Assembly (NCBI GenBank): GCA_946807835.1
Contig: OX327684.1
Coordinates: 14,966,501 to 15,030,500, forward strand
DNA length: 64,000 nucleotides
Origin: Ailanthus altissimus
Lineage: Eukaryota > Streptophyta > Magnoliopsida > Sapindales > Simaroubaceae
Direction: 5' to 3'
This document shows positions 39,183 through 50,160 of the stretch, in pieces (position 1 is the first letter of the stretch; every line of letters begins with the position of its first letter). The position numbers and the translations under genes were made by a program. The notes beneath the pieces were generated by a model. The model was not told where the DNA came from. It saw only the letters and a list, made by a program, of their open reading frames with translations, and did no database searches.

Positions 39183-40583
39183 CTTGCATGCCTATACGAG
39201 CTTCCGTTAAGTCCACAATCTACTAAGACTAACCATCTTGACAATCAAGATACAGACACACACTGATCTAGAAGGCATACCAATTGACTCCTGTTGGCAA
39301 CTATAGATCAGGAACGATATATTCAAGAACATACTGCATAATGACCTTTCCTATCACTATTTACAACATCTTGCAACTATATCATTACTAATATATTCTC
39401 ATGTCTTTATTATATTTCAGACAAAGTTTTAACTTTTAGAATGCTAACTCATAGCGCTGATTTAAATTCTTTTAAATCAGATCTAAACTCTTTTAGATCT
39501 ATAATGTCTGAAAAGTAACAAGCTTGGTACCATATAAATTAATTACTAACAATTTATTGTGAAATATTTATTGTATAAATAATAAAAAAATTAATACTCA
39601 TACAAAATTGGAATGACATGTAAACACCAACTCCTTTAAGTATTTTAGGTGATTTATGTAAGCCCAAAAGCAGAAACTGTGAGGAGGTAACCTTAAACAA
39701 ACTTCTCTATGCATTTTGGATGATTGACATATGCCTAAAATTAGAAACTACAAAGAGGTAACCCTAAAAAAAAACTCCTTTAGGCATTTTGGGTGATTGA
39801 TATAAGCCTAAAAGAGAAACTGTGATGAGGTAACCCTAAATAAACTCCTTTATGCCTTTTGGGTGATTTACGTAAGCCCAAATGCAGAAACTGTGAGGAG
39901 GTAACCCTAAACCAAATCCTCTATACATTTTGCATGATTGATGTAAGCCCAAAAGTAGAAACTATGAAGAGGTCACTCTAAACAAACTCCTTTATGTGAT
40001 TTAGGTAATTGACGTAGGCCTAAAAGCATAAATTATAAAGATGTAACCTTGAATAAACTACTCAGTGCATTTTGGGTTATTGATGTAAACCTAAAAATAA
40101 AAATTACAATCCCTAAAAGAACTTCTCAAAATGACATTTTATGGGTGATGAATACTCTTATGAAGTTTAAAAATGAATTCATATAAACACATGATCTCAA
40201 AGATAGTCTTAAAAAAAGACTTATCACCTAAAGATAAGGATGTATGTGGAAATTAATTTACAAAGGTGATCAAATCCAATTTACAATATTATCAAAATAA
40301 GGTCTAAGAGACTAGGAATGAGCACTCAACATAAATCAAGAGACGAAAAGAAAAATCTCTATTAATGTTTAAACATTTACATGAACATTCTTAATGTTGC
40401 ACATTCCCTGAAACAATATAAGGACAATTTTAAAAAATTGAAATATACAAAGTCTCAAGAATCAGTAGCTGCAGAGGTAGCCTTTTCATCAGCTGAAGTT
40501 AGGACATTTGCTGAAGTAAGAACGGTCAAAGCAACTAAAAGGAGTTTAATGGTAATGTCCTCATCATTCTCTTCCTCAATGAA

Positions 40584-41930
40584 TGATAAACATAAATAAT
40601 ATCTATTATTTTTACTCCCTTAACTTGATTAATTTCTCCTTTTAATAAGAATATTATGATTTTTATATGTTTTATTATTATTTTATAAGTTTAGAGTCAA
40701 TAGAGCAATTAGGGATGAAAATCTAAAAAAAACAAGGCAAAATATAATGCTACAGTATCGCCGAAGCGGTGAACAGTATTTCACCTCAGCGAAAATTACT
40801 GGGTTCTAGCGCTCAAGACGTGTCGCTATAACACCAAGTGAACAATACGGGATGAACAGTACCTGTGCTACAATGTTCGCTGCAGCAGTGAACAGTGCAT
40901 TTTTTTCTAAACCTAAAAGAAATACAACTCCAAAACTCTAATCAATCTCTATATAAAGGCCACTCGTTTCAAATTTCAAACACACAACTTAGGGCTTTTA
41001 GAGCTACAACACATTGAAGAAGAGCAAATTTTAGAGAGAGAAGTAAGGCAATTCAAGGAAACAATAGATTATTGGCGAATCTTTGGGGTATCAACCAATT
41101 GCAAATTGACGTCTATATTGGTTTGCTTTTGGTTGTATCATGTTTATTTTATTTTTTAGCCATAATTATCTTGTTATCATGAGCTAAATTTATTTTTTAG
41201 GGTTATTACTTGAACTCAATATGTGAGCTTAATTGTTAGATCTTTTAAATATTTATTTGAACTCAATTCTTTATTATTCAAATTATTTGTTCTTAATACT
41301 TTATTATATCTGATCAATATTGTGATTGATTTGATAATACCTTGATAAACTTGAAAGAGGCATCATTGTATTTAGACCTAGATAATTTGATATATGATTG
41401 TAAAGTAACATTCAATGTTGCATATGTAAGTTTCAAATTAAGATAGGAATATACCTAATTGGCATGCATAGTCAATAAGACTTGTTCTTAATGAATCGTA
41501 ATCTATTACAAATACCATAGGAATATAAGTATTTCATAAATTAGGATATACTTGCATGACCTTGGGAGAGACTTGTGAATACATTAGTATCTTGACAAAT
41601 AATAAGAATTGAGAGATATAAATATTAAAAGGATTAATCTTTAGAAAACATATTAAAGGATTGTAATTAACCTTAGGCTTTCTCTATATTACTATCTTCT
41701 TATTCTATTTAAGTTGTGTCATTTATTTTCTGCACTTTTATTTTACTTAAATTTATTACAAAATTAAGATTTGACTTTTTTGAATAATTATAAAAAAATA
41801 TAATTTTAGTACTTGGTAGAAAATAAAAATTATCCATGTGGTTTCGACATCCGACTTTATAAGTCCCTTTATTACTTGTTACGATAACGTATACTTGCAC
41901 TTAATTTTAAAATATAAAAATATCGCATCA
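40584..41930 (+). mobile_element. Solo LTR (TGATAA...ATCGCATCA family)
   Basis: 1347 bases ending AAATATCGCATCA, like 17,509-20,064. Shared blocks include CTCTATATAAAGGCCACTCG near 40,950, GACGTCTATAT(T/C)GGTTT near 41,110 and TTCAATGTTGCATATG near 41,410. The start TGATAAACAT is a best guess; flanks ATGAA and TTGGA match only in part. The TATATAAAGG motif probably is the old promoter of the LTR. Confidence 0.6.
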
Positions 41931-43100
41931 TTGGACACATTAAGAGCATCATCAAGCTATTAGATGTCGATGTCTGGGTAACACTCCCTTAACAATATGA
42001 CACTTTTTTTTACCCATCTATGACCCTCCGAGGTGAACACATTATCTTCGGCCAACCTAGCCCTATTAGCTCGCTCCTCTGCTTTTTGCACCTTATCTCG
42101 TAACTAATTAGACTCCTACTTTATAGACTTAATTTGAGCCTTTATAATGTTTACTCACTCTTTAAGACGTGTATGCTTTTTTATAGCTCTGATATCTTGC
42201 TCTCGGTCAATGCCAGCTCGCTAGTTGTGTCATTAAAATTAGCTTTCTTTTGATATTCGAGCTCAAAAACTCAACTCTCACCCTCAGCCGCCTTTATGGA
42301 CATCTTTTCTAACTTCTCCTCTATGGCCTTTACTTCTTTATTCTTAAAAGAAACTTGCTTCTTGGCCTAAAATAACTCTTTTTTGAGGTCTTGAGCCTTC
42401 AGACCTTCATAAAGGCCTTTAAGGACAATATTTCGACAGAGAGATAAACCATACACTGCCTAAAAAAGTGAGCTAAAGTTAGGATAATTTGCCAAAAGTT
42501 AAGGAGAATCTTACTTCAAAACAACAAAAAGTAAGAAGATTCACCTCCATTGCACTCATAAGCAACGTGTGAAATAAAGTGAAAGCATCTCAATTCCTCA
42601 TCTGTTGAGCATAGCTCGGGTCAATAAGTCTATCCCATTGCCTAATAAAATGGAGCAAGTTTTAAAACTTACTCTTAAAGTTAGCAGTGAGTCTGCTAAA
42701 AAATAATGTATGAGGATTGGCCATTACCAGCTTGCGTACAACCTCTCAATTGATTGGCTCATCCCTTAGAATATTGGTATCGACCTTTATTGAGATTGGG
42801 GACTCCTAAGATGACCCCTAGGAAGGACATGATGGCATTGTGCTTTGCAACATCCCTTAAATAGAGGTCAAAAAGCTAGCCACCTTTTTTTTCCCTTCTT
42901 AGCCTCAGACAAAATTCATCGAACAAGCACCCTTGAAGTATCCTCGAGACCCTCAAGTTTAGTCCTACTTCCTTGACCATGATCAAGCAAGTGCCCGACA
43001 TGCCTCGAAGATTGCCCATCATACCGAGCACATTTTCTATTATTATCTTTGCCTTGCATAGCTACAAAAACACAAAGGAAAGATTAGTATCAAACTATTC
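41931..43100 (-). pseudogene. Antisense ORF remnant of the Gypsy element, copy 1
   Basis: On the minus strand, about 42,780-42,600 reads a polar protein segment (ANPHTLFFSRLTANFKSKF, then LLHFIRQWDRLIDPSYAQQM). About 42,330-42,130 reads a Lys/Glu-rich coiled coil (EEKLEKMSIKAAEG, TTSELALTESKISEL). Stops are frequent. Tat-lineage Gypsy elements are known to carry an antisense gene between pol and the 3' LTR; this fits that position and strand. The function of that gene family is not established. Confidence 0.45.
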
Positions 43101-44559
43101 ATGTTAAAGAATATGAAGGCTATAAATGAACACTCACTCCTCTTATTAGACTTTCCTTGAGGATAACTAACCCGACTATTCTTCCTAATTAAGGAAACCT
43201 CTTCCTCTTCGAGATCCTATGAATCAGCTTTAACTCCTACCTTCATCTAACCTCTCAAACTATGAAACCCAAATTGACTTGGAGCCAACATAATTCCTAT
43301 TAAAGAAAAAAGATTCAGTCTACTCTAGTTTTAAGGGTAAAGCTAATCACCAAAACTCAGAGAAACGAAAAACTAGCAAACAAGAATCCCAAAGCCCACA
43401 ATATCAAAATAGCAAACAAAGCACTTTCATATATTCACAAAATCCCAAAGCCTAAAAATAAATGTTTTAGTGATGCACCAAGAAAAAGAAAAATGACTAA
43501 CAAGATGGGATTGTCAAGAATAATGACTCAACTTTGTCAAGAAACGTGAAAAGTGTAATCGCCAACAAAAGCAGTAGTTAAAATCAAAAAAAGAAATCAT
43601 CGGAGAACCTTATAAACAGTCACAATGGTTTCTCTCTCTAAAAGTGAAAAGGAAGAAGTAGACATTTCTCTCTATATGAATGCACAAAATTACTAAAAAT
43701 AATAAACAAACACTTTTATACTTAGACCTCAAGATGAATCTGAGTCGTTGATCAAATCAACAACCGTCATAAACCGATCTAAAGATGCCCTTTTGACTGC
43801 CAAGCACAACTAATGGGGTCCCGAGAACCAATAAGTCTTCGAATGATCTAATGGCCAAAAACACATTCATATTATCTAAGGCATCTTAGAAACATGTCTG
43901 ATGGGAAAGGCATGTGATTCAAAAAATGGTGGCATTTAATGTGAAATGACCAACTAAAATTCAAACCTACTAGCATTAGAGGACCCTACCATATGACCTC
44001 ATCAACTAATGAAGTGCTTGAGCATCCTCAGATAACCAAGAAAAGCAAAAAAGGACAATAGTCTAAGATTGTCACAATTTTCATAGTTAACGTTCTTAAG
44101 CAGTCCTCTAGATGACTCTCAAGTCTGCTAAGCGTCTTTAGCTAAAATGACCAACTCTAGATGACTCTCAAGTCTGTATATGGTTAACATCACTTGGCTC
44201 ATTATGAGACCTCATCGGGCTAAATGTCACGAGTATTCAAGATACTAAAAAATTCAATGAGTCAAAGATCTGAGCCATTCATTCCAGTATTGATTGACAA
44301 GCTTAAAACGAGGATGATGGCTCAAGAAAAACCAAGCGTTCATTTATAAAACTTTCTCAAACATCCATATACATATGTCAATAATATATTAAATAAAGCA
44401 AGTATAACCAGCTAGAGACATTAAATCAAGTAAGTAATAAAAAAAGGACCACATTTCACACAAATATTAAAAACAGAAAAAGAGTTGCTCATTATTGATA
44501 AAGTTTTATACAGAAGGGGAAGCATAACTCATATTACAAAAGTGAAAGAAAAGCCTAAG
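43101..44559. other. Non-coding part of the Gypsy 3' region
   Basis: No open frame of note. Contains a 21-base direct repeat (TAGATGACTCTCAAGTCTG near 44,109 and 44,158). Parts near 43,740-43,930 loosely resemble 48,090-48,330, which suggests an internal duplication of the antisense gene with its upstream region. Confidence 0.35.
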
Positions 44560-45190
44560 AAAAAAGAGCTTGATTGACAACAGCATCAGCAGTAGGAACA
44601 TCTTCATCTTGAAAGCCTTCTTCAGTTGTAGGAATAAGTATGCTAAGGATAGGTTGGGAATGAATCACCTTCTCTGCTTACGAAGTCAAATACGTAACCT
44701 CCCCATTGGTCCCTTAGAGTTGATGAGCAATTCATCCAACTAAGAGAGGTCTAACTCAGGATAATGACCCCTGAATAGATCAACGACCCTGTTAAAGGCC
44801 TGAGTCACTCTTTCTATGAGCTGGACCTTAGAAACCTAAAACTTAACAACTAGCTCCTCATTTTTCTTCAAGATGATAGAGTTCTCCTCTCGAAGAGCTC
44901 CAACTTGAATCCCAAGCTCCTTGTCTTTTAGCTTGAGAACTGAAACCTTATTTTTCGCTATAGCTATCTCAGCTTCAACTTCTTTAACTTCGGCAACTGC
45001 CTTAGTTGTGACATCCATCACTTTAGTAAGGCAACTATTGAGCTCTCACTCAAACCCTTCTATCATTTTCTTCGCCTCTTTTAAGGCCTCCTTTAGCTTG
45101 GCTGCCTTGTCCTCAGCTACCGTCGACCTCTATTCATTGATCACTACCTTATAAAGGGTATCCAGGTGACTAATGAGGGTGAAGACCTTT
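44560..45190 (-). pseudogene. Antisense coiled-coil ORF remnant, copy 2
   Basis: The minus strand reads, with one stop, from about 45,130 (AEDKAAKLKEALKEAKKMI) into an open run at 45,021-44,836 (AVAEVKEVEAEIAIAKNKVS, REENSIILKKNEELV). After a stop it continues near 44,810-44,740 with LIERVTQAFNRVVDLF and HYPELDLS. This is a heptad-rich coil followed by a short acidic tail, similar in type to antisense proteins of Tat-like elements. It overlaps no other plausible gene. Confidence 0.5.
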
Positions 45191-45410
45191 TATAAAAAGA
45201 ATCGAATAGTTAACAACAAAAATATGTTATCAATAAGATAACAAAGTTCATAAAATTACCTCTAAGATACATATCAAGCTATGTATGAAGGATTAAGAAG
45301 TATTGCATGTTAATATAAGAGTAGCATAATCTTTTAAAATTATACACTCAGCCTCCTTCATTAGGGGCACCAACTGCTTGTGTTTCTCCCTCTTTAAGAA
45401 GTGAAAGCTA

Positions 45411-45474
45411 GATAGATGCAAAGACACATATCCATGCCTTGACCAAGGCATGGACATGCGTCTTTGCATCTATC
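45411..45474. repeat. 31 bp near-perfect inverted repeat (hairpin)
   Basis: Left arm 45,411-45,441 and right arm 45,444-45,474 match at 29 of 31 positions with a two-base spacer. The arms start GATAGATGCAAAGAC and centre on CATGCCTTG. Both mismatches would be G-U pairs in a minus-strand transcript. Confidence 0.75.
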
Positions 45475-45954
45475 ATCCAAGGCCTCTGGTTAGAAGATGA
45501 CCCACTTTGATCCTCAACTACTAGACTATCCCCGTTTAATTAAAGAGGTGGAGGTGATAGGGTGGTATGCCTATAATATTAAGCATTGGACTTTTAGGAG
45601 TAATTAGTAAGGCCTCGATCAGCCTCTTCCCTTTATTAGCAGTAGAGACCTTAATAGGCCCTTTTTTCTTATCACTAAAAAAGCCTTTTGAAATGACTTC
45701 TCTCTCACAACTCTTACTCGTTTCCTTTGTTCAATAACCGAGAAAGTTCAAAATATTTTTTTATTTTTTATTTATACCCCTAACCTTGAGGGTATCACCT
45801 AGATGAGCACATTTCTTCTCTTTTCCTATACCCAAAAGAGGAAAAGACAGAAAAATTATCAGGTCAAAACAAAAAAGATGTTAATCGAAAAACCAAGCAG
45901 TATGGAACTCAAAAAGTTACATCTTCTATTTTCTCTAACTTGCAATTAGGATTT

Positions 45955-46700
45955 TGAGGATACGCACTGTTTAGTCTGACAAGCCGGGACATACCGGTCC
46001 CAGTGGGCCATCACTGGTCCAGACCTCACAGTGGCCTCCATTCACACAAACGATCACCCTAAAGGAATCGAACCCGGGTGGGTTATACCACCTCAAGATG
46101 CCTAACGAATCCGTCCTTGTACCACTTGAGTTGGCCAGCCCAAGTGGTACAAGGACAGATTCATTAGGCATCTTGAGGTGGTATAACCCACCCGGGTTCG
46201 ATTCCTTGGGGGTGATCGTTTGTGTGAATGGAGGCCACTGTGAGGTCTGGACCAGTGATAGCCCACTGGGACCGGTATATCCCGGCTTGTCAGACTAAAC
46301 GGTGCGTATCCTCACATTAAAAAGGCGCCTTTTAATGTGAGGATTCGCACCCAGTTAGTCTGACAAGCTAGGACATACTGGTCCCAGTGGGCCATCACTG
46401 GTCCAGACCTCCCAAGTGGCCTCTATTCACACAAACGGTACCCCCAAGGAATCGAACCCGGGTGGGTTATACCACCTCAAGATGCCTAACGAATCCGTCC
46501 TTGTACCACTTGGGCTGGCCAGCCCAAGTGGTACAAGGACGGATTCGTTAGGCATCTTGAGGTGGTATAACCCACCCGGGTTCAATTCCTTGGGGGTGAT
46601 CGTTTGTGTGAATGGAGGTCACTGTGAGGTCTGGACCAGTGATGGCCCACTAGGACCGGTATGTCCCGGCTTGTCAGACTAAACGGTGCGTATCCTCACA
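45955..46700. mobile_element. Palindromic tetramer of a tRNA-SINE-like unit
   Basis: Four copies of a ~180-190 base unit alternate in strand: 45,955-46,134 (-), 46,135-46,326 (+), 46,327-46,518 (-), 46,519-46,700 (+). The unit has a tRNA-like head: an A-box-like stretch GGCCAGCCCAAGTGG and a B box GGTTCGATTCC (46,195-46,205), about 45 bases apart. A tail follows that ends GTGCGTATCCTCACA. Head-to-head centres lie at 46,134/46,135 and 46,518/46,519. The tail-to-tail centre at 46,326/46,327 is a palindrome of CCTCACATTAAAA with GGCGCC in the middle. The block is far more GC-rich than its surroundings. Frames of 60-88 codons run across each copy because the copies are alike. Confidence 0.7.
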
Positions 46701-48640
46701 AGGATAACTTACCTATAAGACTAATACTCTTTAAATTATGTTGGGAAATAAGTTCCTTATAAGGAACACTATATGTCCAAGACTTAACAACATGGTTTTT
46801 GCCTTCTTCTAAGAGCTTGGGTTTAGTTGCCTCAAGTGTAGTTGAAAAAAGAATCAAAAAAAAGCTAAAGAATAATACAAATGAGGACATCATAATTTAA
46901 AAAACATGATGAATAAAGACCTGACTTAGAAATAATCTGAGCACGTGACTAAAGACTAAGCAAACCCATACATTTATGCCTCAAATCCTCACCAGTAAAG
47001 AACTAAAGCCATTTCCACCTAGGATTACTCAAAGGTAAATCTCATAAAGGTGATCTTCTTCTCGCCATTATAAGAAGTGAGGTAATGAAACCCTGATCAT
47101 TCGCCTTAATCTGAAACATCTCTTGGAGTTCAAGAATGAGGGGTCACAAAGACCAACCTTATGCCACATGACATACAGGCCAACCAAGATCCTCTAAGAA
47201 TTCAAATTCAACTCACATAGTGCCAAGTTTAAATAAGCAAGCATATCTACAAAATATAGTTGAAAAGGCAACCTTAATCCTAAGGTGAAAAAATAAAAAT
47301 TAAATATCACCTCCTTAACTGATGGCACGCTTGCATATTCATCCTCTTGATGAGACCTTAAGGTCACAGTATCTAGAATACTATGACCTCTTCTTCAACT
47401 GGACGAGGTCCTCCTCGTGCATATTCGAATGATGATAAGGTGAGCAATCCAACTCAAAGGGAACCTTGTCATTTGTCTAAGGCAAAAATCTCTTTTTCTT
47501 CTTTTTAAGCCTACTCTTCTAGCCAGAAATTCTCATTGGAGAAGTATGAGATAACATCATACCACTGGGTGTCCGTTCAAAATCACTAGGACCCATAGGT
47601 ACGTCTATATTATCCCTTCTAAATCCTAAGATCTCTAAGTACATCTACTCTCTATTTCTCTAGCTGAGTTACTTTAGGCAATTGAGCTCTCATTAAAACG
47701 ACCAGACTCATGACAAAATATGTTCTAGGAGTTATCAACAAAAGACATGATTTTTAATACCTAAACAAATAAAAGGTACAACTCATCAAAATTCTACCTT
47801 AACGAACAACTAAGATGAACATTCAAGTTGAGGACTCAAAATGAGCACTTAAGTTTTGAAGAATATAAATTCAGAAACAATAAACACAAAAAAATCACAC
47901 CAAATAAAAAGAGAAAACAAACATCAAAGTGAGAAAAGTGGCAATAAAATACTTACTTGTATGAAGATTGGAGAGAAAAAGAATAAAGAATATAAAGAAA
48001 ATGTGCTTCAAAATATGCCAAGTCTGTCTCTAGAATTACTAAAGCTTTTTTCACTCTCATAAATTGTTAAATGAAATCAAAGTGGCAAAGTAAAGAGACC
48101 ACTCCTTTATATATAAAGTTCTTAGAGGAAATTATGGTTGTTGATTCAAAATCGAAAGGTTGGAACACCTTTAAAACCAAAACGACTCCTTGAGCTTACA
48201 TGTCCCTTTAAAGGACATGCTTTAGTCGTCCAATCAACACTAATGATCTAAGATAAGACCACGACATTATAAATTCAAAAAGGTGTGATTATTCATTTAG
48301 TCATCTGTTAGCATATGTTTCTCGAAAGACCGCCAACATTAAGTGCATCTTAGGCACCAACTTCAAATATCCATCCCATCATTATTATAATGACATGATT
48401 ATACCTAGTAGGCCCATTACCCATCAACAAGGGACACATCATTGGTCAGCACACTAACCTGCCCATGAGGACTTAATATTTAAATATAGGACCCTGGTAG
48501 GTCATCAAACTGAGGACTCTGATTATCCTCATATCTCGAAGGCACTCCAAAGATTAATTAATTCAAGGACTATAATTATAAAATTTTCAGTCTTGACAAG
48601 TTAATACTAAAAATTAAGAGACTCTTATTTTCCCTTAATT
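46701..48640. other. Gypsy 3' region and upstream part of the 3' LTR
   Basis: No convincing gene. Purine-rich stretches near 47,860-48,020 and a run of Lys-rich short frames are compositional. This block should hold the start of antisense transcription and the unassigned start of the 3' LTR. Confidence 0.35.
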
Positions 48641-49353
48641 TCAGCCTATAAAACATAAGCCCAAACATTTTAGTGACATATTGGTTAAGGCCTACCATCC
48701 TCAATAAAGTCCAACAAGAGGTATCCTCAAACTGGCTCGCAATTCTCAATCTTTTTAAAATGAGTGCTCAGCATTGGGAGTCCTCAACATTTGGTACCAT
48801 CCTCAGATAAGCCGACTACCTTGGTCATACACTAGTGATCTAAAACAGACTCACTATTAAGAATTATGGGATCCTAGACTCCCTCTACAAATAAAACTCA
48901 TATATCTCGATAAGAGTTCTACTTAGGTAAGAAAAGCTTATCCTTCTTTTGGTAAAACTCTTATGAAAGGGTCCAAGAAGAAAAAATTCTGATGCTTTCC
49001 TATTCTAATAAAATTCTATAACTATAAGGAGAACTCATATCACAGCCTTATAAATAGAGTCCAAATCCTTAAGCTAAGGAGATTCCTTCCATTCTACATA
49101 AACATCTTTCTTTGTCCCTTTCTTTAGTGTTTAATTATTTTCCTAGCCTTTGCTAACTTAAACATCGGATTGTCACCGCCCGAAAAACCTCCAACATGAC
49201 CTAACTTATTTTTTATTGCAAGATTCTTGTCGAGCCCAGCACTTTTTGAGTGAATCAACTTAGCCCATTTTTTACAAAGCTCAATTGCTGTTTCGAGAAG
49301 AAAAATAAATTTAACTTATTGATCTGAGAGTTATCCAAATTTTTAAATCAACA
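48640..49353 (+). repeat. 3' LTR of the Gypsy element (aligned part)
   Basis: Aligns with 14,215-14,878 through TACCATCCTCAATAAAG, AGGAGAACTCATATCACAGC and CAAGATTCTTGTCGAGCC-like blocks, ending AAATCAACA. The true start is upstream and not determined. Confidence 0.6.
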
Positions 49354-49489
49354 CAGTAAAAAAAACTCATACAACCCTATAATAAGAAAGATCACAAAAT
49401 AATACAATAGACAAAAAAAATTATTTTTCTCTTTATATTAAAATGAAACAAACAATCACAAGTAATAAACAAAAATACAAACATCACTT

Positions 49490-50160
49490 AAAAAACCATG
49501 AATAGGCCACAAATAAAACACAAATTACACTAAAGACAAATGACTTTTATGTAAAAAATATCACGAGATAGTAATTTGATATCAACTTACACTCTATAAA
49601 TATAATGAGATTACAAGTAGCATATTTTCATATACATCCAACTTGTTTTTGTCTTTTTTTATTAAAAAAACACTTAAATTTTTATTGTCTTATTGGACCA
49701 ACCTACATGATATAGTCATAACTCATAACAAATAAATCATAATAAAGACAGATTTTTACGTAAAATATTGAAATCGAAAAAAATTACATAACCGTAATAT
49801 CAATTTCCACTGTATAAATATAATTAGACTACAACAACCATATTTTATTTGCTTATTGGGCCAACCCAGTGTTATTTAAAAAGAACTTGGGCTTTTCATT
49901 TGCTTTTTGAGCTAGTCCACAAATACAAATCACAATAAAGATGCATATTTGCTTGTTGGGCTAGTCCACAAAAACTAATCACAATAAAGACACATGGAAA
50001 GCCTACATTTGGAAAAAAAAAAAAACCCACAAGACTATATATAATTCGATATCAACTTTCACAATGGGATTACAATAAGCACATTTTCAACTTCTTTTGT
50101 CTTTTTCTTTATTGACAAAAGCATTTGGACGTTTATTTACTTATTGGGTGAACCTTCATG
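49490..50160. repeat. Three imperfect ~240 bp tandem units
   Basis: Each unit has CACAATAAAGACA-like sequence, GATATCAACTT(T/A)CAC, a GATTACAA(G/T) motif, TTTTTGTCTTTTT and TTATTGGGC(C/T)A. Copies begin near 49,515, 49,740 and 49,985. Non-coding; origin unknown. Confidence 0.45.

Larger units (their letters stand above)
33778..39632 (-). mobile_element. Copia-type solo LTR B with two nested LTRs
   Basis: In reverse complement it begins like TTGGTGTTTACATGTCATTCC and follows the Copia LTR family, including the CTGATCGATGGGT-like centre. The ends are approximate, because the last base pair of the 3' CA and the target duplication are not clean. Removing the inserts at 35,039-36,602 and 36,726-39,182 leaves about 1.8 kb. 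No primer site or coding sequence of its own lies inside, so it is a solo LTR. Confidence 0.6.
33690..40130 (+). repeat. 71 bp tandem array downstream of Gypsy pol, split by an LTR
   Basis: Units such as AAACTCCTTTATGCATTTTG, then TGATT(G)A(T)GTAAGCC and AGAAACTGTGAGGAGGTAACC, repeat about seven times from 39,633 to 40,130; one more unit lies at about 33,690-33,778. The intervening DNA is the Copia-type LTR block. Tandem repeats in this position are known for Tat/Ogre-type elements. Confidence 0.7.
13889..49353 (+). mobile_element. Tat-like Ty3/Gypsy retrotransposon, split by nested insertions
   Basis: Decayed Gypsy coding order is readable on the plus strand across the window: an LTR ending at 14878, gag near 15.7-16.8 kb, protease, RT and RNase H at 30.1-32.3 kb, integrase to about 33.5 kb, a tandem array, antisense coding remnants, and an LTR ending at 49353. 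The ends of the two LTRs are clearly related (14215-14878 and 48645-49353), but their upstream parts are not. The flanks ATTAA (left) and CAGTA (right) do not match. The two LTRs could therefore come from different copies, or the element has been rearranged. RT phrases such as HYPEWL and the antisense ORF downstream of pol fit the Tat lineage. Confidence 0.6.

Noticed and set aside
39633..40130. CRISPR-like array
   Set aside because: Units are contiguous 71 bp tandem repeats without unique spacers, in a plant retroelement.
44921..45154. Plus-strand Ser/Thr/Ala-rich frame
   Set aside because: Complement of the Lys/Glu-rich coiled-coil remnant on the minus strand.
46135..46210. A tRNA gene
   Set aside because: A and B boxes are suggestive, but acceptor and anticodon stems do not form a full cloverleaf by eye, and the unit continues into a shared tail.
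46098..46682. Open frames of 66-88 codons recurring in the SINE-like units
   Set aside because: The same frame is open because the copies are near identical; it crosses palindrome centres, has no start context or known domain, and the DNA has tRNA-like boxes.
13889..49353. A matching target duplication for the whole Gypsy element
   Set aside because: The flanks ATTAA and CAGTA do not match, so a single intact insertion cannot be claimed.
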